A stretch of 64,000 nt of DNA, taken from contig NC_079977.1 of assembly GCF_029852145.1 (NCBI RefSeq), positions 5,603,879-5,667,878 of the forward strand. The letters run 5' to 3'. Source of the DNA: Microplitis mediator (taxonomy: Eukaryota > Arthropoda > Insecta > Hymenoptera > Braconidae). The notes beneath the pieces are model-generated. The model had not been told where the DNA came from and did no database searches. It saw only the letters and a list, made by a program, of their open reading frames with translations. This document shows, in pieces, positions 22,453-34,614 of this stretch; positions within the stretch are counted from its first letter, which is position 1, and each line of letters opens with the position of its first letter. The position numbers and the translations under genes are program-made.

Positions 22453-24012
22453 CATATATAATGGATGCATGTAATAAAATAAAAAATTTCTTAATGTCTT
22501 TTAACTCACTAAGAATTTCAAGGATAGTAAAAACGGTTATTGGCTTGCAGGTCAAAATTTTGTCTTCAAACTCTCAATTTATACACAGTGTCAAGTATTA
22601 TACCAACTATAACATAAACCTAGATCACGATTGTGTGGACTAAGACTCGTAACATCGGAAAACCATATACACATCAACGAACATCTACATGTCTTATAAA
22701 CTGAGCCAAAAACATTACGATGAGCAACCTTGCTGAGACATTGCACTGTCGTAAACTCTGCAGGTTCAAAGCGAGCATTATATACAATCGTCGTCTCAGA
22801 TGCATCCGTATACTAAAACAACTGTTGTGAAATCCATTTACAAACATATGTATGCAATATTTAAATGCAGACATATATTACGCTGGGTAATTGGTATTTT
22901 TTATTTACTTTTTTCGTGCACTTGAAAAACTCATGAAATGTATCAACAAAAAAAGAAGGAAAGAAGGAAAGAAAAGTAAAAAATACTTCGTGTTCATAAG
23001 TATAAAATTTGTATATGATACTTTACACTACATACTGCGGTGGGTCATAGTTGACCTCGCGCTAAAAACGACGCAATGTCATCGGTGTTCTAAAATACAC
23101 GAGATGCGCACCATTCGCAGAAATATTCTGGGCCAAAAATATAACACACGCGAAACTAAATCTCGGCATAGTCAAGCTAAGAGTTAAGTAGAGAACCCAG
23201 GAAAAGAGGTGGGGGTGGAGGATACGAAAGTTGCTGTTTAAAACCGTAGTGAGAATAATTGCCGGAACGTTTTACATTTAACGTAACTCTGGAAATTCAC
23301 ATGTATGTGGATCTATATACTGTATATATATTTATCTCTGCTGGATGAATTTAAAATATATGAAATTGTTGATGGATATGTGTAAAAGACATTGAGACAC
23401 CAGAACCGCCCTGGGTAATTGAGACTTTTTATATGTCTTCCTTCCTGACTAACTGCCAGAGCTAGTAAAATTTTTTTTTTTTTTTTCTAAACAAAAATAG
23501 TCTAAAAGGTTAGAGACATATAAATAGCACGTGTATAATTAAAAAACGTATTACTTTTTTCAGATTTAATAATAAAAGAAAAAATTCATTTTCACGCTCG
23601 ACTAAAGAAATTAATTTATTCAAAGATTAAAGGGAAAGTCAATCAATGTGTTTTTACTGCGGCTCCGGTGTATATTTTGTAGGACAGTACAATCTGATTA
23701 CAAGCAATTTCCATTACATTTTCTTCTGGGCATTGGAAAACGGTATCCAGTTACTGAGTTTACGTAGGTTTGATTCTTCGCGCCTTTTATAAGCAATCGA
23801 GTTACATTTATTTTTTTATTATTCTAATATATTGATACATTATATCAAATTTATAACGGTAGTAGTAATTGAATATTTATTTATTATTTAAGCTATTAAT
23901 TGATCTAAATGTTTTTTTTGCCGCATTTAAAATGGTTTATTCAGACTTTGAGCTGATTAAATTTTAAAATCGACTGATCAAGTAGCTGACAAGTAACGAT
24001 TATATTCAAACT
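22453..24012. other. unique DNA, no supported gene
   Basis: Bases 22620-23240 are less AT-rich than the surroundings. A 98-codon plus-strand frame (22891-23187) starts in a lysine-rich, AT-driven stretch and shows no domain. No repeat boundary is seen. Confidence 0.3.
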
Positions 24013-24429
24013 CCCTATCAAAAAAATCCATGTGGGATTGCATGGGAACCCATAGGGATCCATATAGAAAAGTATGGATTTATGTAAGAATCCATAGGAA
24101 TTAATATAGGAGTGGATGGATTTATATAAGAATCCATGTAGGAAACTGTGGGTACCTGGATCCCCATGTAGGAACTTGACATAGGAATTTGGATGTATGG
24201 ATTTTTTTGTGGGAAATTCATATAGGAATCTGGGTTTCTATATAAGTAATTTCTATAGAATCCGGGGTATCTGGATTTCTATGTCTGTCGTCTATTAATA
24301 CGCGAATATGAATAAAAGAACAGATTAATATTCCTATAGGAAACCATATGGGAATCCATCCGAAAACGCCATGTGGGAACCCACATAGAAATCTAGGCTG
24401 GATTCTCATATGGATTTTTTTGAAAGGGT
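24013..24429. mobile_element. MITE family L
   Basis: The left tip CCCTATCAAAAAAATCCATG and right tip, inverted, CCCTTTCAAAAAAATCCATA match. The body is a chain of ATCCATATAGGAAT-like short palindromes. The target site is not resolvable. Confidence 0.75.
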
Positions 24430-25905
24430 CTTATTTCAATAACACGAAACTACTCAATAAATTAATATCAATAGGAAATCAGGTTTAATTTCTTATAAAT
24501 TTCTTATGGTTGCCGAGATAATTATTTCATTTACTATAAAATCTAGTTAAGGAATTTAATGTCAAAATATACATAAAAGAAATATATATTTTGAGGCAAT
24601 GCTTGTATGGATTAGCCCGTCATCAATAAGTACACGATTCACCATAAAAAAGTTACCAAAATAATTTTCCCATGTGCAAAAATTACCCAAATAAAATTTA
24701 ATCATGTAAATTATCATGGGAAATTTTGCCACACATTGCTCATAAATTTTGCCTTGGGAAATTATTGTCCGGGAAAATAAGACCGGTCTCCTATTACCCC
24801 ATATAAAAAAACGAGAACCTGCAATTGCTAACAAAAAGCGCGCAGTACAAAACACAAATAAACTCGAGGATCAATGAATTAAAATATAGTGTTAGAACGC
24901 AGGGTAGTTATTCATCATAATTTTTTTCCCTACATCCCTTAACGGTTACTGGTAACCAGATTATATACCATAGTCTACAGTTAAATCTCGTTACAAGCAG
25001 TTCCTTTATTGCTTCCGATTGCCTCTATTGCGTCTTACTTTTAAAGTAACAGAAAATTTCGCGCAGTTAGTCGTCAACCCAAAGTCAATAAATTTTTTTT
25101 TTATTAACGTTTTTAACTCTTGTTAATTACTTGTATGCATGACATTAATTTCTAATTAACAAAATTAATTAAAATTACGCCGCATCTTCAGGGAACTAGA
25201 AAAATATCATAATTTAAAAATTTTTTTTTCTAGCACATGATAGTTGTGTGTAGTAGAATTTGAACGAAAAAAACAACAGGAATGTGATAATGACAAGAAC
25301 TAGACCTACACTTTTTTTTAACAATATGTAATAATTTTTTTTTTCCTTATTTTTTTTATTTGACGACATTGCGAGGCAAAGTATGGTCTTTTAATCTTTA
25401 ATGTTGACTCACGCGGTACAATGTCGAGACGATAAGACTACATGGATTACAAGCAATTGTGTCTTTACATGATACATAAAAAAAAAAACTAATAATAACA
25501 ATAGTGATAAAAAAGTGTACATATATTGAGAAAACGAAAAAAATATAATTTAATAAAAAGAATGAGTTAAGAAAAACATAATACAAAAAATAGCATAGGC
25601 GAGAAATTATAAAGCTATATGATCTGTTTTATCAAGGAGTTTTTTTCAAGAGCATTTGTACTACGCTACGTAATTTAATATATTCAATTTATGTATCACA
25701 TCAGCATTTTATTATTAAGACAATGTTTCAATTAAAAAGTCATGTGAAAATTTTAATAAATATAAGACTATTTTATACAAGAAAAAAATATGTCTTGTAT
25801 ACAAGATATATAAATTTGATTGATTGTCAAATACTGCACTTTAGTCATATATTTGTATGTAAGGTCCGATTAAAATTGAGTCAATATTTAAAGATTTTGC
25901 TTTTA
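24430..25905. other. unique AT-rich DNA
   Basis: No gene. Bases 24640-24790 contain several AAATTTTGCC/TTACCAAAATAATTTTCCC words in both orientations, possibly an old hairpin element without clear ends. Confidence 0.3.
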
Positions 25906-26008
25906 GGGGAGACCGGGGTACAATGACTCACTCGGGGTACTACGGATCAGTTCCAAAACTTGGTAAAAAAAAAAAGAAAAATTATTTGCCAAAATTTTAG
26001 TAGAAATT

Positions 26009-26784
26009 GCCGTATGAAAAAAAAATATATGGTTAAAATATATAAAATCATATATGTTTGCAACAAAACAATATATGATATATTATATTGTATATTATAA
26101 AACATCATATAGAGATTTTGACCAATTTAATATAAAATTATATACAGTAGTAAATATATGTATTCCATATATGTAACTTATATGTTTTTTATATTTAGCT
26201 ATATATAAATTTACATTTACCTCATAATATATTGTATTGATATATTTCCTTTTATATTTAAAAAATATAAAATTTTTACATGAAATGAAATATGTGATAG
26301 CATATAATTTAGATTATATATGACACCATATATTTTCTTTGCTATATTTAAGCATATATTTTATTCGGTGTATGTATATGTATATGGGTATATTAAAATT
26401 TATATCTAATTTAATTGGAGTTGGTCATACGAATAAGAAACTTTTTTTTTCCATACACAATATAAATATATGTTTTTATATATGATCAGAATATATTTTT
26501 CGTACATGATAGAAATATATATTTTTATGTATGATAAAAATATAGTTTTCGTATATGACAAGAATATATATTTTCATAAATGATAAAAATATATTTTTGT
26601 ATATGATTGACATATATATTTTATATATGCTAAACATATACGGACTCGTATATGATGAGTATTATATTTTTTAATATAAAAAAAAATATATCAGAAAATA
26701 TAGTTAAATTCGCCGCATATATTTTCTAATATTTATCATATATTTTTACATATATTTTGACCATATATGTTATTTTCATACGGG
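26009..26784. mobile_element. family D element D1 (about 775 bp)
   Basis: Tips CCGTATGAAAAAAAAATATA and, inverted, CCCGTATGAAAATAACATAT. The interior is a long ATATAT-rich chain in which TGATAAAAATATA-like words repeat. It is a near-complete inverted copy of D2 at 31.3 kb. Confidence 0.85.
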
Positions 26785-26940
26785 AGTATAGAAGCAAAAT
26801 AAAGCATTCGCGGCAAAAAGAGACACCTAGAAAATCTAAGAAAATATAATTTTTTTTTTTTCGAAACAATCATTTTTATTCTACACTTTTTTTAGGGGAG
26901 AGATTTTCGTGCCCCGGAAAAAATATTTTTTATGTAATTA

Positions 26941-27347
26941 CCCAAGTCAGAAAAATAACTTGATTTTGACTGCTATAATTCTTTTGACTTAAGTCAACTA
27001 AATCAAATTTAAGACAACGAGACTTCAATTTGACTTAGTTGGCGTAAATAGGTACTAAGTAAGACAACTAAGTCAAAAACAAGTCAAAACTGAATCAATT
27101 TTTGTGTCTTAAAATATGAAAACACATTTGGTTTTGACTTGCTTTTGACTTAATTGTCTTACTTAGTACCTATTTACGCCAACCAACTCAAATTAAAGTC
27201 ACGTTATCTTGAATTTGACTAAGTTGACATAAATTTCTAAGTTAAAAAAGTCATATTCAAGTCAAAAGAATTATAACAGTCAAAATCAAGTTTATTAGGT
27301 CAAAAGCAAGTCAGAAAAGTCAAAATCAAGTTATTTTTTGACCCGGG
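26941..27347. mobile_element. family F MITE copy F1 (407 bp)
   Basis: Starts CCCAAGTCAGAAAAATAACT and ends AAGTTATTTTTTGACCCGGG. TA is duplicated at 26939-26940 and 27348-27349. The body is a large palindrome of TTGACTTA/TAAGTCAA words around ACTTAGTACC repeats. Confidence 0.85.
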
Positions 27348-27643
27348 TATGTAGAATAAAAAAAAAAATTTAATTTTTTCAAAATAAATTTTAGTAGTAG
27401 ACCGGTCGTGTTGCAAGGGAAAATTTTTTTAATAAAACTTTTTTCCAAATAATCCCAGCTTTACCATCGCCATCTAAAAAAAGTAATTTCAGTCCCTTAC
27501 CCTCATGTAGGATTTGGAGGCTCAAACCACTTTTTTAATTTTTACGGGTGTTCAGAATATATGAAAACAATTTGTATCCCTGCTCAGAAGCCTTAAAAAA
27601 ATAATTTTCTTGCTTAGAGAAATGTCACGCTCTGCTTTCCCCC

Positions 27644-28543
27644 GTATTTTTTTTTTTGCACAAAATTTTAAACTGATCTACACAAAATCATCGAAGTAAA
27701 ATCGTCAAAATTCAGGCAATAAATTATTCTATAAAATATTAACTGTAGAAAATACTATAGTATACATAATAAAAAATTATCGCCTGAATTAATTTACTGT
27801 ATATATATAACACATGTATATGCACATATGCAAGTTGGTTTTTGACATCAAAAGAAGCTGCCAAATAATTGTCAAATAGCTGCAGTCAAAATGATATCCC
27901 CGAGAAACTGAATAAACTTTAAACGTTAAACATTTGAGTTTAGTTGGCGGATAATAAAATTGGATTTAAGCCAAAGAGGAAAAAACAATAACTTTAAACA
28001 TTTATTGGACTCTATATACGACCGCGATTCACACTTTGTTAACGTTGTTTTTCTTTATTCGTTTTTCATGTTGAATTATTATTTTCTTGCCTACTTTTTT
28101 TTTATTTTGTTAAATCAAGTAACCAGATACTCCGATGACCCTGACTACACGTGAATCTTTCATTTTCTTTTCCGTTCTCTCCTTACATTACACATTACCA
28201 ACACACAAGCATACCGTTTACATGCACACAAGATTTTAGCACATATATATGTAAGATACGGAATGAGATAAAGCACAAGACACGTAAATTGCTAAACTGA
28301 GAAACAAGTAAGAAGTAAGAATATTAAATTGGTTATTGCCGTCTGGAGGTCAATCCTACAATTTATGAATAGGTTTCGTCACTCATAAATCATAATACTT
28401 AAAATCATCACGGCTTCATATATTTCATTCAATCGTTTTTTTTTTTTCTAATTTATCAAAGGTATCAAGTATCCACACAAAGGAAAAAAACATTTCTTGG
28501 CGAAAGAAATATTTTGCATTATGAATTAAAAAGAAAAATTTTT
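27644..28543. other. unique AT-rich DNA
   Basis: No gene. Bases 28485-28545 contain TTTCTTGGCGAAAGAAATA, resembling family N interiors. Confidence 0.35.
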
Positions 28544-28636
28544 TGAGAGAGAATGCAGCTGACATCAGACAAATTTTAAATTATAAATAAATAGAGTAAA
28601 TAATTTAAAAAACAATATTTATAAAAAATGCACTAA
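28544..28636. mobile_element. family A' left half, interrupted
   Basis: GAGAATGCAGCTGACATC followed by AGACAAATTTTAAATTATA is an A' left end. It stops at AAAAAATGCACTAA, where a family C tip begins. Confidence 0.55.
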
Positions 28637-28762
28637 CACTGTAAAAAATCGGGAGTGAATCCGGATTTAATTTCAATCCGAATTCACTCCGCATTCACTC
28701 CGCCACTCGGAGTTCTGGAGTTTTAAAAAATCACTGAGCATGAGGAGTGAATTGGGAGTTTT
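28637..28762. mobile_element. family C fragment C2
   Basis: Starts with an intact tip, CACTGTAAAAAATCGGGAG. It is cut off after TTGGGAGTTTTT, where element P begins. Confidence 0.75.
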
Positions 28763-29690
28763 TAACTTCCCGCTAAGAAAATTGTAAATTTTCAAAAATT
28801 CGGGAAGTTATTGGTTTCGGTCCGATTTACGAAAATCAAATTTTCATCAGATGTCGACGTTTTGAGGTCCTAGGAAGCTATTCTGACTAGTTTCAAGATG
28901 ATGTCCGAGCGTATGTATGTATGTATGTATGTACGTACGTACGTACACAGAAAAAACAGATATCTTGAGTCAAGAAAATATTTTTGAAGACAAACGTTTT
29001 CGGGAAACAAGTCAAGATTTTTTTGAGCCAAGAGAATTCGTCTTGGTTAAAGAAGATTTCTACTTTATCTGAGAAAATTTAGGTCTCCAAAAAAATTTTC
29101 TTTAATCAAGAATATTTACCTTCAGTCGAGAATTTTTTTTTTGTGTGTATGTAAATACCTGTATCTTTTGAACGGATGAACCGATTTTGAACTTTAAGGT
29201 GTCATTCGACGCGGATTGTCAATATCTTGAAGCCGTAAAAAATTGAGCTTGATCGGTAGGGCTCGTTCAGAGATATTCCAAAAATAAAATTTTTTCAAAA
29301 ATGTTTTTTTTGGATAACTTTTAATGTGCTCGATGGATTCATTCCAAATTGGACTGGGTTGTAGAGCTTTATAAGCCGCGTCGAATGCCACCTGAACCAT
29401 CAAAATCGGTTCATTCGTTCAAGAGAAACCGTTGTCGAAAGAATTAAAAAAAAAATTTTTTATTTTTTCTGAAATATCTCAAAAACGACCCGATAAATCG
29501 AGTTCCAAATTTGATCGGCTTTAGAACTTGATAAAACGCGTCGATTGCCACCTTAACCGTCTCAATCGGTTGATTAGTTTGAGAGATATCGTTGGAGAAA
29601 AAATGGTGAATAACGTTTTTTTTCGAAAACAACAGCATACAAACGTATTTTCGAGCTCGAAAATGTATTCACAATAATGTTTTCAAGGTT
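28763..29690. mobile_element. interspersed repeat P (hymenopteran-type)
   Basis: Begins AACTTCCCGCTAAGAAAATT and contains a GTAT/GTAC microsatellite. Two diverged blocks follow with GGATGAACCGATTTTGA, TTCGACGCGG and CGTTCAGAGATATTCC. It ends near CGAGCTCGAAAATG. I associate these words with repeats common in Hymenoptera; that is recollection, not a search. It encodes nothing. The class is unknown. Element N interrupts the microsatellite. Confidence 0.55.
28946..29147. mobile_element. family N MITE (202 bp), TA target
   Basis: Starts CACAGAAAAAACAGATATC and ends AATTTTTTTTTTGTGTG. TA is duplicated at 28944-28945 and 29148-29149. The interior has TTGAGTCAAGAAAATATTTT and its inverse. Confidence 0.8.
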
Positions 29691-29694
29691 CTTG

Positions 29695-29845
29695 AGCTTG
29701 ACTTTTCTTGACTCAAGAAAATATTATCTCGCCCCAAGAAAATTTTCGATTCCAATTCATAATGCAAAAAATTACCTGGATCGAGTTTAATTTTCTTGGG
29801 GCGAGTAAAAGTATTTTGCGCCACGAAATTTTTTTTTTGTGCAGG
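29695..29845. mobile_element. family N-like element
   Basis: TTTTCTTGACTCAAGAAAAT at the left, CTTGGGGCGAG/CTCGCCCCAAG inverted in the middle, and AAATTTTTTTTTTGTGCA at the right. It is diverged from the copy at 28.9 kb and its left tip is unclear. Confidence 0.5.
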
Positions 29846-30145
29846 TAAATCTAATTAATTTCTTACAAAAAATAGATATTTACGCAAGTTGTTACCTTTT
29901 TTTTTTCTTTATTATTTTACCTCTCAGGAACACACACCGCGTGTTTATTAATAGCTCAACATTATATACACCGGTTTGTGTATTTTCAAGAATTCGAATA
30001 CATTCTTCGAGAAAAAAAAAATTTTATGTAAACGTTATATATAATTTTATAAACATATATTTAATATTTTTTTAATTTTAATTTTTACTCCAATAAATTT
30101 TTAGTAAGACTTTAAAAAATTTATGAAACTACCGATAAATATGAT

Positions 30146-30792
30146 GGAAAGAGATCCGGGGTAAAATGAGATGGGGTAAAATAGAACACTATTTTTAAGC
30201 CAACAAAATTTTTTTTTATTTAAAAATTCAGTTACAGCTTCTGGAAAATAATGGGGCAAGTTTATCAGTCAACAAATAGAATTTTTCAGTACAAAAAAAA
30301 ACTGTCTATTTTTAAATTTTGATTGCGCTAAAAAAATGCAATACATCAGAACAGATTTCTTTTACTCAAAAATTTTTTTCAGATGATTTTTTAAATAAGT
30401 TATATATTTTGCACAAGGAAAGTGTTTTGAAAGAAGAAATAAATTGAATATTTAATATCACAACTCCCGATAGATTCACGAATGATTAAACTTGAATAAA
30501 ATAAATATTATTTGTATCTTGTCAATAAATTCTTGAAAAGAGAATATATATATATATATTCTGGACAATTATCAAGATCCAGGATATATATTTCTGCCTC
30601 AAGAAATATTTTTCTCTCAATGTATCTGTGTTATTTTATTGAAAATTGAAAAAAACTGATTCCAATTAAAAATCAGCTACGATATCTACGCGAGTCAACT
30701 TACCCCATTGTTTTCTACAAACCGTAACTTGATATTAAAAAAAAAAAAAATTAATCTTGGAAATAATTTCTCATTTCGTCTCAGGTTTCCCT
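30146..30792. mobile_element. family I element I5
   Basis: Left GGAAAGAGATCCGGGGTAAA and, inverted right, CAGGGAAACCTGAGACG. The inner pair AATGGGGCAAGTTTATC/AACTTACCCCATTG and GTAACTTGA match I4. The middle (30530-30620) has TCTTGAAAAGAGAATATA and its inverse, possibly another small insert. Confidence 0.6.
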
Positions 30793-31319
30793 GTATTTTT
30801 ATAAAAATTTATGTCTACAAATATATCGATCAGATAAAAATATATCAAATTTTTCATATCCATCAGTTATTTTGTATACGAAAGTGTCTCAAGAGCTTAA
30901 GAAGACAAAATCTGTTTAACTACATATACAAAAGTGTCTAAAAGAGAAGGGTTGCGTTGCTCTCCTGGGATTTCAACGGATTTGACAAACGTGATCCCAC
31001 ATAGGATTTATCTCAACTTCTATATATAATCATCAAAACATTCATGCTTGCGGTTTCCATGACGACCGCCATATATATAAATCACCCATTGATATTTTTC
31101 ACAAATGAATCGTTTATTTGAGAAACCTCATGAGTCATGTTTTTTACGAAATTGGGTTTTTTGGATTTTTGGGTTCTTTGGATGTCCCTCCATAGAAATC
31201 AATCAAAATATGCATCAAATCAGCGTTTAAAAAAAATTAACGGGGTGACAGCAATTTCATTTAATTAAGAAACCCCATAAGTCAATGACTCAAATAAATA
31301 TATGCAGTTTTAGTTTTAC
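30793..31319. other. unique AT-rich DNA
   Basis: No gene or bounded repeat is seen. Confidence 0.3.
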
Positions 31320-32141
31320 CCCGTATGAAAATAACATATATGGTCAAAATATATGATAAATATGAGAAAATATATGTGGCGAATTTGACTATATTTTCTG
31401 ATATATTTTTTTTATATTAAAAAAATATAATACTCATCATATACGAGTCCGTATATGTTTAGCATATATAAAATATATATGTCAATCATATTAAAAAAAT
31501 ATATTTTTATCATATATGAAAATATATATTCTCTTCATATACGAAAACTATATTTTTATCATACATAAAAGTATATATTTCTATCATATACAAAAAATAT
31601 ATTCTGATCATATATAAAAACATATATTTATATTGTGTATGGAAAAAAAAACTTTATTATTCGTATGACCAACTTCAATTAAATTAGATCTAAATTTTAA
31701 TATACTCTTTAAATTGCAGTTAAAATTTTCAAAATTAGTTGATTTGATGCAAATATATATACCCATATACATACACATACACCGAATAAAATATATGCTT
31801 AAATATAACAAAGAAAATATATGGTGCCATATATAATATAAATTATATGCTACCATATATTTCATTTCATATAAAAATTATATATTTTTTGAATATAAAA
31901 GGAAATATATCAATACAATATATTATGAGGTAAATGTAAATGTATACATAGCTTAATATAAAAAACATATAAGTTACATATATGGAATACATATATTTAC
32001 TACTGTATATAATTTTATATTAAATCGGCCAAAATCTCTATATAATTTTTTATAATATACAATATAATATATCATATATTGTTTTGTTGCAAACATATAT
32101 GATTTTATATATTTTAACCATATATTGTTTTTTCATACGGG
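31320..32141. mobile_element. family D element D2 (about 820 bp)
   Basis: Starts CCCGTATGAAAATAACATAT and ends ATTGTTTTTTCATACGGG. It aligns end to end, in the opposite orientation, with D1. Shared landmarks include GGCGAATTTGACTATATTTT and TACGAGTCCGTATATG. Confidence 0.85.
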
Positions 32142-33821
32142 ACAGAAGTAATTTTTTTTTTTTTAATTTAAAATTCGCGCTTTTTTGGGAAATTAATTTC
32201 AAATATCGTTTTATTGTTGACTGTTATATGACTAATTAAAATGTTTAAATTAATTAAAATATTTTGTAATTTCTGAGTTTCAGAGTTCAAATACATATTT
32301 AATACTTCATTTCATCAGTGTAATAAATGATTTGAGTGGAAACATTTAAAAAAACAATGATTTTATAACTTTTTCCCCGTTTGGTTGAGAAACCCCATTT
32401 TCAGTTAAAAAATTAAATTTTTCTTGTTGGAATCTTTTCCAAAGACCCTAACATTATTGTATTCAATTATTTATTTATTATTTTAATGTCAAGTTTTTCC
32501 AAAAAAATGTTTTTTGTGTTTCCTGAAAATTTTTTTTTCTTGATTTATGAGGTTTCTCAAATAAACGATTAAAATAAAATCTATTCGAAATTCCTCCTAC
32601 TAATTATTATATTTTCTTTTCTATTCAAATTTTTTATATTTTTTTCACCCGTTCCAATTTTAACTAAGCTCATTTTAAATAGCAGTAAAAATGTCTCGCA
32701 TAATTTTTTTTATTTTATTTTATTTCAGATTACGTGTCTACATGCTTTAATAAAAAAGAAAAAAAAAAAAGTATAATAAAATTGTGTAGCATTTACTGAA
32801 AAAACGTTGATATCTATGACGTAAGTCATGACCTAGTATTTTAACCCACACAATAAAAACAACGTTAAAAAAAAATCTAAGTACTAAAAAGAGTTCAAGG
32901 GACTCAAAATGTCAATTATTATTTTTTTTTTCAGATTTATTATATACGAAAGTTTTATTGTTCTTAACAGAATTAAAATTTTACACAATATTGTTTACAT
33001 AAATATCTTACCTCACGGTACGTCGTCGACCTCATAAGAACACATACATATATATATATATTTCTTTATGAGTCATCTTCGACGAAGTCATGCCAAATGT
33101 GTATATATTCCACCAAAATTTCTAATGAATTTTGTTGCATGAATTCAATGAACCTGAGATATTTATTTATTTACAATAATTTTTTTTTTCCTAAAAATTT
33201 AACCATGAGGTTCAAAAACCCAACAATCTGGTTCAATAAAATCGGCTAATAAATATACACGTGTGTGTTTTACTGTTTAATCCATATGGCGGGTACGCTA
33301 TGGTTTAATATATTATTCCAACAACAAAAATAAAATTTCTAAAAAAACTAAGAGGAAGATGATAGTCTATCTACTATACATTTAGGTGTAGGTACATACA
33401 CACTACAACCCATCAGATTTCAACGAAACGATTTAAGAGCTAGAACACACGCGAGATGGTCGTTACGCCGTGCCTACGGGTGTTGTTACACCACGAAATA
33501 TAATAGTCTTTTATCTACTATCGTACAGGAATTTGAGTGAGATGTGAGAAAGATATACAATCAAATGCTGGGTGTATTTATTTCAATGTATGTTGGAACA
33601 TTCGGTTCATCAGAAGGTATTATAAGGTCATCATCGAAAATTATAATCATTATCATCAATGTTTTGTTTGTTCAGTATCATGGGGATTAAAGTTCCAGGA
33701 ACATATTCGTCAACTTATATTTAAAATTGCATTATTACGTCTTATGACGTTAACCCTATCTTAAAAATGGTGTCCCATCTTGGCTCGGTATCTTATTTTT
33801 TTCCAGGTTTTTATATATGTA
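32142..33821. other. unique AT-rich DNA
   Basis: No gene. A short GC-richer patch at 33400-33500 (ACACACGCGAGATGG) is followed by a 75-codon frame (33537-33764) without recognisable features. Confidence 0.3.
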
Positions 33822-34612
33822 GGGGAGAGGGGAACAAAACGGAGTACCCCCAAAATTGTTTTTTTTAAAATGTTTTTTAAACATTCCAAAATCACTTGTA
33901 AATATAAGTGAGCATTATTTTGAATTTTTTTTCGCCGTTTTCGAAAAATATTGATTTTGTAAAAAAATAGTAAGAAATCAATTTGATTTTTTTTATTATT
34001 AATTTACAATAAAAAAACTTCCGGTGTCAAATTACTTCAGATGTATTTCAATAATCAACTTTAAAATATTTACAATTTTTTAAATTTAATTAACTTTTAA
34101 TAATTTTTGAATCTATTACTTTAAGCAAAATATAATTGATTTTTTAAAAATATCTACTTTGGAATTAAAATTAACTTAAATCTTTTACTTTGAAGTTAAT
34201 AATAAAAAGTGATTAACAAATAAAAAATTACCAATTTAAAGTCGGTAGTTAAACTTTTTCAAAAATCGAAAGTGTCAGTCGAAAAATGTTAATGACTTTT
34301 GTTTTATGATAAAAACTATTAAAAATTTTTTATTTTCCTTCGCATTCAATAATTATGTGAAATGTAATTTTTCTTTATGTAAATTACTTACAAGAAAATT
34401 TAATTTTATCAAATTTATTTAATATCCAGAAATTTTTTTTTTCACTTTTTTTAGCGGGTCCATTTTGCCCGCAAAAAATGAAAATTTTTTTTTTGACAGC
34501 AGCTGAAAATTTTTTATATTTACTTTAAATGTCATTAAAAACAATGATTTGACGTATTTGAGTCCTCGAAAACTTACTATTTCTTTAAATACCCCCTCCC
34601 CACCCTCACTCC
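33822..34612. mobile_element. family I element I3 (791 bp)
   Basis: Tips GGGGAGAGGGGAACAAAACG and, inverted, GGAGTGAGGGTGGGGAGG, with TA at 33820-33821 and 34613-34614. Both ends match I1 in inverted order: GAGTCCTCGAAAACTTACTA here, its complement at 6.37 kb. Confidence 0.75.
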
Positions 34613-34614
34613 TA

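Larger units (their letters stand above)
25906..27643. mobile_element. family I-like composite I6, carrying D1 and F1
   Basis: The left edge GGGGAGACCGGGGTACAATG follows TA. The right edge, inverted, reads GGGGGAAAGCAGAGCGTGAC. A second GGGGAGAGATTTTCGTG at 26895 could instead be the true left end of a shorter copy. The outer boundaries are therefore tentative; the two inserts are firm. Confidence 0.45.
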
